In this document: positions 33,071 to 44,601 of the stretch, piece after piece
Layout: the number at the start of each line of letters is the position of its first letter
Numbering within the stretch: position 1 is the stretch's first letter
Source: Drosophila pseudoobscura
Taxonomy: Eukaryota > Arthropoda > Insecta > Diptera > Drosophilidae
Assembly: GCF_009870125.1 (NCBI RefSeq)
Contig: NC_046681.1
Location: 11,855,001-11,919,000 of the forward strand
Length of the DNA: 64,000 nt
Direction: 5' to 3'
Notes under the pieces: model-generated
Told to the model about the DNA's origin: nothing
The model's input: only the letters and a program-made list of their open reading frames with translations
Database searches by the model: none
Position numbers and translations under genes: made by a program

Positions 33071-36000
33071 CCGTATTTACGCTTCGAACCAAAACGAGTT
33101 TTTTTATAGACTTGGCGCCATACATTTTTTTTATGAATTTTGCTTTTTTTATGCCAAGTTTTTTTTTTTTATTAAATTTAGGATTTAAAAACTCACAAAA
33201 AGTATTTTTTTATTGCAAGGTTTTTTTTTTTAATTTAAATTGAAATTTATTTAAATTTTCAAATAATTTTTTTTCAGAGGTTGGTTTTATTTTTTTTTTT
33301 TAACATAACTTATGTTAAGTAATATTGCCATTTTAAAGAGCTGATAAATGCAGCTATGCTCCAGCTTAAAATCTGGGGAATCTTACGCTTTTAAATGCAA
33401 AATTGTATAGCTGCATTAATTAGGCGTCTTTTAAGGTATCGTTTCTTCTTCCAATAAAACATGAACCTTTCTTCCTTTAAACTTCCAGCCCCATCCTGAA
33501 ATCCCTTTTCAATCACATTTCGCTACTGGCCCCAAAGGGCGATCCCTTTGATTCTTGTTGTTGTATTTTTTGGCAACACTTGCGGAATTGTATTCACTTT
33601 TAGCCCGCAACACGGAATTCACAGCTCCATTGCAGGGCTTAAAACTTTAAACTGCTCTAAGTAGGCAATGTCCTGGAAATATGCGACAGGCTAATGGATT
33701 TTTTTTTGCCGCTTTCGGCGCTTTCGGGATTGGGTTGGGGGAATCTTTTTTTTTTGTTTTTTGTGGACTAATGGAAGCGCGCCGACGACCTTTAAAATGT
33801 GAATAAACTGGGGTTTTTTCTCGTTTTGTTGTTCGCGAGTTTGGCTACCTTGCGCTTAACCCCTTGAAGCCCCCGCTGAATCACCCCTGGGGGGGCTTGT
33901 GAGGGGATGCCACGGAAAGTGGGTCTCGTTTGGCCGCTTTTAATGCCGCGTAAATTTTGCAGGATAATCCAATAAAGAGATTTTCGTTGTGGCCATTGCC
34001 GTCGTTGCCGTCGCTGCCGTAGGGCACACAAAACAAAACAACAAAGAAAATACTCAAAAAAAAAAAAAAAAATGCAAACATTTTCCATGGAACGAGGGCA
34101 AATAAATAAAGTTATGTCTCTCTGTGTTTAAACAATTTTCGGGACTACAGAGTGGATAAATGGTAGCAGAAAAATCCGCCACTAGTCGTTCATTCTGCCT
34201 TTAAATGGAATCCCTATTTTTGAGCCGCTATTTTATTGTCAATGTCAAGAGCAGAACAAGCCCCCTCTGAAAGAATGATTCCACACGTGTGGCACATTGG
34301 AGTTAAAATCCTTCACCGTTTTGCCCTCCCCCTCCTCCCACCCTTCTTCTGGGACTCGATTTCGATTGCCCTGCAAAAAGGCCCACAAGGGGGCTTTGCG
34401 TCCACTCGAGGGCGTCCGTCCACTTCATAGCCAGCGAACTACTTGAAAAATAGCTCCCATGAGTGTGTGTAATTTCTGGATCCAGCAAAACCAGCTTCAA
34501 AAACATCAGCAACAATAATACGAGTAGTACTCGTAAGACCAGCCGAACAACAACAGCAATTCACATACAAATTTGTTGTTGTTTTTTCAACAACTAAAAC
34601 TCATCCGAGCGTGAGTACGTCAATATTCATATTACTCATACGCACAGTTGAGCAAACATCAAAAGGCCCCCCAAAAGACAGAAAGATCCTTTCCACAAAT
34701 TGCCTAATAAATTTCTGCTTTTTTTTTTATTATTATTAATTAGAGTTCATTCAATGGGAAAATTAAAGCTTCCTGTTGAATGAAAAACGATTGACAAGCA
34801 AAATCTTAAATAAAATATATATAAAATTGTTTAATTGCCGGACAAGAGGCAATTAAGTTTCAACTTTAAAACATTTTAGCCCTGCAGATTTGACATTTCC
34901 AGACGAGCATTCCCTAATGAAAAGAAAACAATATACGAGATACATATTCTTTTGTTGGTTTTTGAGGGTATTCTGAGATGTTTGCCATGTAGAGAATAGA
35001 GGATAAAAAAAATACCTATATATTCCACAAATTTTTAAATTTAAGAGTATCTCAGGCGTCGGCGCATGTATCCATCATTTTCTTTTTGCCATAAAACGCT
35101 TTAGGTACCACCTTTGGGCCATAGCTAAATTTAACTTTATTAATTATTTGATGTTGAATTTGTATTTTATTAAAGCAAATATTTTGATTTGAATTTAAGC
35201 GACAAGCGACTCTCTGGCAGTCACACCCTACTATTCGAAAGTCGAATGCCAAGAGCGAATTTCAAACAGCAAAAATTCCTTCATTGCTGTTGTGTATCTC
35301 AGTATTTATCATTGGATGGGTGGAAGGGTGGATGGTGGAGGGTGAAGTTGCCGATTTCCAAGACAAAACAAATAGCAAACGAAGCGTGTCGAGCAGAGAA
35401 CAGCATTCCAATCCTTGGACGAGGACGAGGGCTCGGGCTCGGGCACGGGCTGGGGCGAAACGGGCTGAAAGAAATCAATAAATTTCAAAGGAAATAATTA
35501 AGCAAGTAATTGACTTGGATTTCTTTTAGGAATTCCCCCATAAATCTCCGCCAGCTAAGCCACGTAGCTCACCAGCAAAGAAGCTAAAATACGAGTACGA
35601 GTACGGCCAGAGCAAAGCAGAGCAGAGCAAAGCAGAGCAAAGCATCTTCTTGTTAGTTCTCTTCGAATGTGTGTGTGTGTGTGTGTGTGTGAGGAGGCCA
35701 AAAAGGATTTCTGGCTTAAGCCATGTGTGGACAGTGCGTTTCGAAAGTGTATTTTAGTGTAGATTATTCCTTTCACTCTATATCCAATTAGATAACATTT
35801 CTGTTGGATTTATAGTTATATTTATCGATTAGGAAATCGATTTTTCAATGTTTCAACCACCAAGATACATTTTAGGATTAGACATTGGAGGGATTTAAAT
35901 CAAAATCGAAGATATGAAGATTGTTTTTGATGATCAAAAAAGTAAAATAAATGTAATAGTCATCTATGCTGATATCGGACAAAAGTAAAGACTCTTAAAA

Positions 36001-36112
36001 CTTGGATCTCTGAAAATCAATCAATTAAACAGTCTAATGGCACCGAACCGTACTGTAACCTTTCCATATATTTGTGTGTGTGCGTGTGTGTTCAACTTGC
36101 AATTGCAATTTC

Positions 36113-36145
<33 letters not shown>

Positions 36146-37020
36146 AGAAGGTATGGCATCTATTTTACAGTTTCAACACGCCTGGAATGCGCCACACTTA
36201 CACTTGCCACTAGCTGCCGGCATTCCCGGGCACCAGCAGCAGCAGCACGAGGATTTGTGGGCAGCACTGGGAAGACTCTGGGGGGCGGGTGGGCTGTTAT
36301 AGACCGAGACTTGTGATATAAATAGACAAAATAAGATCCAAACGCCTCCGATGCCACCTCCCGCCCGACCCTGACACCACCGAACCGAACGTCTTTCGAA
36401 ATTAAAGCCAAAGGCATTTCGGCAAATATGTTTGTTTGGTCAAAGCTGAAAGCCATGCTATCTCGTACTAGTATTTGCCCTGTGCGTTGGCGATAGTGTC
36501 ACAGTGGCCTCCTGCCTGGCTGCCTGCCTGCCTTCTGGCCTCTTCTTCTGGGCAAGTGTTGATTGTTTGGTTGGAAAGAATTTCCGTTTCACACAGAGTG
36601 AAAGGAGAGGTCTTCCTTTCCGCCTTAATCGAGTGTGTTCAGTCGCCAAAATTAAACTGTCAAAAATGTCGTCTTTGTTTCCATTCCCCATTGTCACACT
36701 TAATTGGGCCTGAAAGGCAGGCCGGCAGTCAGGCCAGCACTGGCAAATACCTTTGGACACACCCATTGAAGACAGAATAGCATGCAAACAGAAATTTGGT
36801 GAATATCCAGGGAATTTTTAATGGACTTAAATGCAATTTAAGTGGTCTAATATATGCATATTGTGTTTGAAAAACATTGAATGAAATGAATCTTTTTTCT
36901 CTTTCGTTCTTGGAATACACAAATTGTTCTTACTCGTTCATTGAAAGATGATTCTAAAGTTGCTTAAATATATACATATATAAAAAATAAAAACGTGAAT
37001 TTTCTTCTTTTTTTTTCTTT
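33071..37020. other. Non-coding, AT-rich and microsatellite DNA
   Basis: Poly-T/poly-A stretches at 33120-33305 and 34058-34073; GT tracts at 35668-35691 and 36114-36143; AGAGCA repeats at 35610-35643. No coding region can be supported. Confidence 0.5.
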
Positions 37021-37024
37021 ATTC

Positions 37025-37345
37025 TATGACTACAAGATTTTCTTATATTTGAGGCATGCTTCACGAAAATATTTTAATTTCAATAATATTTAATGCCTCT
37101 TAATTATTTATTTAATATTTTATTATTATTTATGGCTACAAGATTTTCTTATACTTGAGGCATGCTTCACGAAAATATTTTAATTTCAATAATATTTAAT
37201 GCCTCTTAATTATTTATTTAATATTTTATTATTATTTTTCTATTATTTATGGCTACAAGATTTTCTTATATTTGAGGCATGTTTCACGAAAATATTTTAA
37301 TTTCAATAATATTTAATGCCTCTTGATTATTTATTTTTGTTAACT
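37025..37345. repeat. Tandem repeat, 106-117-bp unit, three copies
   Basis: Units start tatgRctacaagattttctt at 37025, 37131 and 37248 and share 'gaggcatgYttcacgaaaat'. They are very AT-rich and nearly identical, indicating recent duplication. The spacing differs by an 11-bp insertion in the second unit. Confidence 0.85.
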
Positions 37346-37438
37346 TTATTTTTGTTAACATTATTTTAACAATATTTTACTAACATTTCCTTTGAATCGT
37401 GATCGCTTTCCTCTAATAAATCTTAAAATTTGTAATTT

Positions 37439-38140
37439 TTAATGGCCATATATGGGTTTTGCTTTATTACATTTTTTTGTAAGCATTTTTGACATATTTT
37501 GTGTGTGTTTATAGTCCCGAACAGCTAATGGCCATTCGCTTATGGAACATTTGTACAGAAAATGAACGTTTTTCGCCGCATTCCATGAATGTGGCACTGG
37601 AATCATTGAGTGAGGAGCAGAATTATCATTTTCTGAGACTGCAAAGCCTTTAAGAGCCACCAAATACTCATCGATTTCCTTAGCAAAAGCTTCCACGCAA
37701 TACATAGATGCTCATGCATCTCCCATAAATTAATTACTGACTAAATGTAATCGTCTTTGGTTCCCCTTATGAAATCCGTTAACGATGTATCTTGTTTATT
37801 TCGCATTTTCCTCGGCTGCCTACTACCATTGTTTGCTTTTGGGTAAATTATTCCGTGTGATGTGATTCATTAGAGCAGCTTTCGAATACTGTTTGATTTT
37901 AAGGCAAAAACAAATATGATCCTCTATGGTTCTTAATTGGTATTGAGTAACCACTAAATGGGAGTTAGTTAAAGTCATGAATTTTCCTAATTTAATTTCT
38001 ATAGAGCTTCTTTTCTTTTTATAAACAAACTCCCCTAAATGGCGCAAATTACTTGGCGCGTCATTAATTTTTCTAATTTCTATATGAAACTCAACGCGAG
38101 AGAAACGATGATGGAAAAGTAAAGTTTCGACATTTTCTGT
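37439..38140 (-). pseudogene. Possible decayed coding sequence, family unknown
   Basis: Two consecutive minus-strand frames (about 38140-37823 and 37705-37439) have protein-like composition, with stretches such as SHLVVTQYQLRTIEDHICFC and SWNAAKNVHFLYKCSISEWP. They are separated by stops and a frame change. I do not recognise a domain. It could be a remnant of a transposable-element gene (gag-like) or of a host gene. Confidence is low because AT-rich DNA can give such frames by chance. Confidence 0.25.
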
Positions 38141-38199
38141 TTGACTTAAAAAAAAAATAAATAAAAAAACAAAAAAAAAACACGTATCCCTTAGTGCTC

Positions 38200-41100
38200 T
38201 ACAAATATTATGAAACGTGCAGAGGCATGGAATAAAAAGTTTTTAAGTATCTATGTGTGTGTGTGTGCGTGTGAGTATTTTAAATATAATAAAATATTTT
38301 TTGGATGGCAAAAAGAAACAGAAATTTATGCAAATCGAGAGAGAGAGGGGCAACAAAAGTTGCTAATTGTGCAGAAAATTGTGAGCACAAAGTATTATGA
38401 GGCACCCGCATGGCTCATGCCGCATGCCCCCATTCAGCATTCTCCTCTCTTTTGTCCACGTTTTTGTGCTGTACAATCTCCGGGCGGCTTTCCCTTTCCC
38501 TTTCCCTTTCTCGGGTCAAATTGTAATTTATACGAGACAGCGGAGGCGACAACGCCAGGCGGCTGGGAGCTTAACTTTTACAATGCATCAATAAATTACA
38601 TTATCCTTAATTTCCCGCGTTTTTCCGGTCAACACTGGAAGAGAGCAAGCGACAGCGGAGCGGTCTGGCATTTAACCCGCCCGCAGTTCGCGCTGCTTGC
38701 CTCCTGCTGAGCCAGCGAATCCTTTCTACTGCCACGGGGCCTGGGCGTGGGCGTGGATGTGGTTGGGCGCAAGACCGTTGAAGAAAATGGCCAAAAGAGC
38801 AGAAAAATAGGTCCAATTAAACACATATGCAGTGCAGTGAGCACACGGTAAAGAAACGAGCCAAATACAATATAAAAATACAAAATTAAATTTAAAGATA
38901 TTTGTAATGAGAATATTTCTGCAGCATACAATCCCCCAGCCTTTCAGTACAATCTTTGAACCACTTTTCGAAATACCAGGCACGCAGGCATAATCTTGTG
39001 CTAATTGCACGATTTTTGGGCCCAAAAACCACAAAAACCATTACGAATGTTTGAATTTGTGAATGGGCTATGATGATGATTATTGATATGGCGATGAGAG
39101 CACTGGCCACTGCCAGAATTCTGAATCGTTCTTCGAACATTGTGCGATTGTCCGATACTGAATGAATTTTCGGTGAGGCTGAGGCTGAGGATGGAGCTGG
39201 AGCTGGGACCTCCAGCACTTAGCACATAATTACATTGAGTTTCTCTCTCCGGGTATGTGTGTGCGTGTGTGTGTGTGTGTGTGTGTGGGTTTGGGGGAAG
39301 GGGGCTTACTACTAAACCTTAATTAAGCGACGCTGCATTGCGTTTATCTGATGCTCTGTGCTGCTCCGTCGGTCGGTCATTCGATTGGCGCATATTGAAT
39401 ATTTGACCAATTGGACTCTCTACAACCTATCTAACACTCCGTTTCCTCCCAGCCCCGTTTCCACTCTTGTATGGTGGGGGATTTCGGGGCTAATGAGTTT
39501 ATGTTTGCGGCACTGCATTTACTTAGTCCGTGGCAGTCGGTACCCGTACATGTGGCAGGAGGGATGCTCTCAGTTCTCACTGAAATTTAAGCCCATTTTG
39601 CTAGGCAGATCGGAAAGTGTTTCCAACATTTTAAATGGTTTTGAGCATAGAATTTCAGTCAAAGATGGCAAAATTGAATGGGTTTATAGAGTGTAAAGAG
39701 GGGGACTCATATTTGGGCTTGAAAATCTGCTAGAAAGAGTCAAAGATGACTCAAAAATCATTCGACAAATTTAGGAATTTTTAGTAGTTTTTTTTCTAAG
39801 GTTCTTTTTTAAGGATTTTCTGATGTTTGGTGCCTGTACTTTCCACAAGAAAAATATTAATTGGTCCCTTATGAATAAATTCATATCTTATCCTAGGATT
39901 TTGCAATTTTAAAACTAAAAAACTTTCATAATTTTTACTCGGCATTTGCAGATTGGGTATCTACAGAAATTATTGAATTAAAACGATAATTGTCTGATCG
40001 TTTATGGATATTTTAAGTTGTGTCGTACCTGAAGATCCAAAGCGATCCAAAAGTTTAAGTTTTTTAAATATTTTTATATTTGCTCTCTGCAAATTGTGGA
40101 CAAATATTAAAAATTTAAATTAATCATATAAATACCTTCCAATTTTTATGGTAACCCTTGTTGATATTTTTCTTTATATCTTTCACTCCAACAAGAGAAA
40201 TTTCTGTTGAATTTCCTTTAATTTATTTATCTAGACCTTCAATTGGCCGAAAATAAATCTGAATAGCTGCAATCCTAATGTCAACCATCTAATCTTAGTA
40301 AAAAGACTCATACATGTGATTTTCTTAAGTTCAAAGGCCACGGCTCATTCATATGCATTGATTCTCTCCTTTAGCTCCAGGTTCTTTAGCTCAAAATGGA
40401 TTTCCTGCCTGACAGATATTTTCACACCTACACACTATCCGGCCGAGGAGTATATAAATAGGACCAATCTAAGTAAGTAGCCGCCCCTCATGCCCCAGGC
40501 CATTGCGTGCGGCGGGCCGGTGGGGCAGGCTGAGACAAACCAAAAATAGATTAGCGCGTGCTCCGTTTTGGACTCAGGGGCTAGAGCTAGCTCCTCCTTT
40601 TTCCTGTCGAGCAACGTGGAACTTTTTGTATTCTCCTTTTTCTGTGTTTTTTTGTTTTATATTAAACATTTTATTTTTTACGTTTGAGTGAACTTTTAGT
40701 GCAGCATTAAAAAACAAACAAAAACAGACAACAAAAAAAAAAGAAAAAAAAATCGAAGAGCGACGCTGAGAAATGCAAATGGCTTTGGAACGGTTCTTTG
40801 TGCTGTGTCCTGTGCTGCAGCAGCGCAGCATCCTTGTTATTTTTTATGTGATGTCCTCTCAGCCGAAGGCTACAGACAGACCTCTGATTGTGTCCTTTGT
40901 TCCTTGGTTTTTGTGTGTTTGCTTTCTTTTTCCACTCTTTTTCTTTATTTTAATGCCTCCAAACGAAATCAAAAACAACTTGTTATCGATGTTTGTCATT
41001 GTGCGCCATACTTATTTTTCTTTCGTTTGAGAGGGGGCGGCAACCCTGCTTAAGGATGAAACGTGGCGTGGGGCGGCGTTGTCCCTGTTTTCCTACCTCT

Positions 41101-43185
41101 GCCGTTGTCATTCGTCAACGTTTCGCGTGATTGACTTTTCGGGTTAAATTAATTAAGCGTGTGCGTTTTTATTGTTGATTGAATACTCTCCCTCCCTCCC
41201 ATCGGTTGTATGGGGCGTGGTCGGTTGGCCGATACGCCCATAACAATAACCTCTTTGTTTGCCGCCAGCCTGTGCCCCCCAAAAAAGGATGAAAATTATT
41301 TGTATTGACTTTTTGGTTGAGTTGTCGTTGATTTCTTGAGGGAGGGTAGGCCGCCGTTTCGTTGGATTTTGATTTGGGTTACCGACAGACAGGATTATGT
41401 GGGTATATTCGGTGAGCAGGGGATTTGTGTTATAATTGAATCCGTTACGCAGGGACACCATAGATCTGAAACAAGTTGGAGCAAATCTCAGATAAATTAA
41501 TTAATAATTGAAGACCATAGAAGCACAAACCATCGTTTTTCCAACTATAGTATGTATTATAGCATCCACAACCAGTTATCGAGCATCGTATCGAATGCAG
41601 TACCCATTTCAAACTCCTCAGAACCTCACTTGACTCTGAAAACTTATCAGCCTCATGGACTCCACTCCAGCCCCGAGACGAAGCTCGAAAAACCCCTGAA
41701 AAGCCATCAAAACCACACAACTGAAAATTGCGAAATGAAAACCGCCGTCAACAGGGTGCGGGTTGGCGGGGGGTTGGTGGGGGGTGTAGGGGCAGTCAGA
41801 GGGGAGTGCGTGGGTGGGTTGGGGTTTTTTTTTCTATACGTATATTTTGACTGCAGCCAAAAAGTTTGGCATAAAATTTACTAATTTTATAATGTGGCAG
41901 GCAGACATTTATTCCGACGCTAATTACAAACATTTAAACTTTTAATTAGTTTTCAAACAAGGCAGCCAAGGCACAAAAATGTGTCTGTACACGTATGCCC
42001 AAAAGAAAATCAGCCAGAAGCGAGCAAGGGGGCTCTGATATGCCTCTGGTATGTAAATTCCCTTTTTTGTATCTGTACAAAATGTTGAGCACTACTCATT
42101 TATAGAGCTACAAACAGATACAAAAAAAATAAATCGTAGAAATGCGAAAAAATAAGCATGAAAATGCCATAAACAAATCCCAGAACTGATTGCCACTCAA
42201 ACTAAAATGGAAATTGGCTACAAGCAAATGGCCATAAGCAGCTAACAAAAATACCAGAGCGAACCAGGGAGATCCAAGGGCCAATGACAGAGTGAATCAG
42301 AATGGGAGAAATTTTCGAATAAAATCTCAAGTATTTTTATCAACTCTTGGACCATTCACTTGACTCGCGCTGCCTATCAAACTAATTGAACATGTAAATA
42401 CTTGGCTGGGGCGGGGGGACTGGAGGCTGTAGAAAATAATGACCGACTTGGGGGAGATCAAATTGAGAGAGAGCAAGGGCCAGACATGGCCAGAAAGGAA
42501 ATGGGGATACATTTTTATGGGTGGAGCAATGCTCTATAAAATAAGATGAATATTCTACATTTTCTTCGCTAAATTGAATACATTTTAAGCTGTTCCCGTT
42601 GACATTGTTGTTGGAAATATATCTCTGGCAGCCCTACTCATCGGCCCGCTCACTCGAAAGTAATGCATGGCTCAAGAAAGAAGTAAAACGGAATGGGAAA
42701 AGAAACTAAAACATTAAATAACAATTGGAGAACAAGCGAAAAAAGTGATTATTAAATAAAAAGCAGTTCAAAAGCTGAAAGCTCTAGTATCTTCCCAATT
42801 CCCAATCCGTCAGGGATAATGCAGCAACATCCCAGACTTGTGTGCAATTATTTTGGACTTAAATCGAATTTGCTGTATTCATTGCAGTCCCTGGGAAATC
42901 ATATTAACAAATATCGTATCGTATGTCCTTTGCTCTAATTTGCAGTCTTATCTGTTCATTACAAATGCATGCTATACCCACAACATTCATATGCAGACAC
43001 GATGTGAATGGATATGAATAGTTAATGTGAATATTTTGGACGCACCACCTGACCGCAGATTGCCTGGGCCACAAGTCATGAAAGTATTAATGCCATTTTA
43101 AGTACTTCCGTAACGAAAACTAAACGCCAAACCAAACCAACCCACACACAGACAGGGATAGGCACACACCTACTTACATTTGTAG
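38200..43185. other. Non-coding region
   Basis: No supported gene. Contains (GT)n at 39257-39284 and several poly-T and poly-A runs. Long frames here lack fly-like codon use. Confidence 0.45.
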
Positions 43186-43190
43186 ATACT

Positions 43191-44601
43191 TACCCAGTGG
43201 ACCAAAAAGCGATAGTAAAACGGAACTATCATGTCCGGAAACGGACTTAGAAATGATAAAAATCCGGGAGCGATGAGTGAAGTCTCGCAAAATGCTCGCA
43301 GACGGACTTAGAAAAGAGCATTTACCGGACAAAAACCGAGTGACGACAAAGTCTCGCAAAACTATCACAAACGGACTTAAAAACGGGTGAAAAATGGACA
43401 GAAAAGTGAAACATAACGGAAAAAATAGCTAGGTACGGGTGAAGTCTCACAAAATGCTCGCAGACGGACTCAGAAAAGAGCATTTACCGGACGAAAACCG
43501 TGCGACGACCAAAGTCTCGCAAAACTATCACAAACGGACTTAAAAACGGGCACAATACGCAAGAAACGCCGGATCACGTAATAGAACATGAACGAACATG
43601 TCAAACTGCGGCCCGGCACAACGCCGCCGTTTTTTCGTTTTGTGTTATTTTGTGATTAAAAACCGCAGCAGAAGGACGTAAACGGGAAGTTAAATCATAA
43701 AAATAGTGAAAAAAAGGAAAAATCGGTAAGTAAATTATTATTTATTTAATAGTATAGTATAGTGCACAAAATTTGAGTTTGGGAGCAGTATAAGACCCCA
43801 AAAAGACAACAATCTACACATTCTGTGTATATATTTTTTTCTAGCCATCTTCTTGTGCATCAGGCGACCTGCGTCAACGAATATGTACATATAACAATTT
43901 TCGCTGGAACTGACTTTGCGCACCATTTTTTGTGTTACTTGCTGGTTACTCTAGCCATCCGTAGTAAGTATTATTTTCAAATTTATATATATATTGTAAT
44001 ATAATAAACATGATTATTTGTTTACAGCGGGATTTAAGGAAAGATTTTCATTAGAAGACGCCGATTTCGACCGAGTAACGCAAAAATTTTTCCAATATGC
44101 CCAGGACAGAGTGTCGAAGGAAAAAAAACAAATTAAATTTAATTCACTAATATAATTTTTTAATCTATTTATGTAAAACCAAAATTAAAAATTAAAATTA
44201 ATTAAAATAAAATTAAAAATTATAAAAAACAAAAAAAATTGTGCGTCCCTTTTCATATTACTTTCGGCTCGCAAAAGATATCATAAACGGCTCGCAAAAG
44301 GCTCGCAAGAGATATCATAAACGGCTCGCAAAAGGCCCGCAAGAGGTATCATAAACGGCTCGCAAAAGGCCCGCAAAAGATATCATAAACGGCTCGCAAA
44401 GGGCCCGCAAAAGATATCATAAAAGGCTCGCAAAAGATCCGTTTCTGTGCTACCGAAAATGAAACTTTCACTGCCACAAACTGAGCGACTAGTGATTCAT
44501 TTTCTTATCGTTTTCGGATCTCAAATCGGTAATTTTACACGGCTGAGTTCCGCTTAGCTCTCGTTTGCGATATCTTTTACGAAGTTTTGGTCCACTGGGT
44601 A
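43191..44601 (+). mobile_element. 1.4-kb TIR element with a spliced coding remnant
   Basis: Perfect 17-bp terminal inverted repeats, TACCCAGTGGACCAAAA at 43191-43207 and its complement at 44585-44601, delimit 1411 bp. If the outer TA is the target duplication, the element is 43193-44599. The left subterminal part has a roughly 115-bp direct repeat (about 43280-43391 and 43439-43552) with 'tctcgcaaaactatcacaaa'. The right part (44268-44440) has six approximately 33-bp units with 'ctcgcaaaagatatcataaa'. No transposase is present. The middle keeps gene-like exons (see 43845-44155). The family is not recognised; it is probably a non-autonomous DNA transposon. Confidence 0.75.
43845..44155 (+). 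pseudogene. Two-exon coding remnant inside the TIR element
   Basis: An acceptor (tttttttctag) precedes 43845; the exon 43845-43963 ends CGTA before gtaagt; a second acceptor (tttacag) precedes 44028-44155. Joined, the frame is open for about 80 residues with matching phase and ends at TAA 44153. The C-terminal part reads GFKERFSLEDADFDRVTQKF then FQYAQDRVSKEKK. That resembles the end of DUF4806-type insect proteins, by pattern only. A possible 5' non-coding exon ends at the donor ggtaagt near 43726. No initiator ATG in this frame was found, so it is listed as a remnant. Confidence 0.4.
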
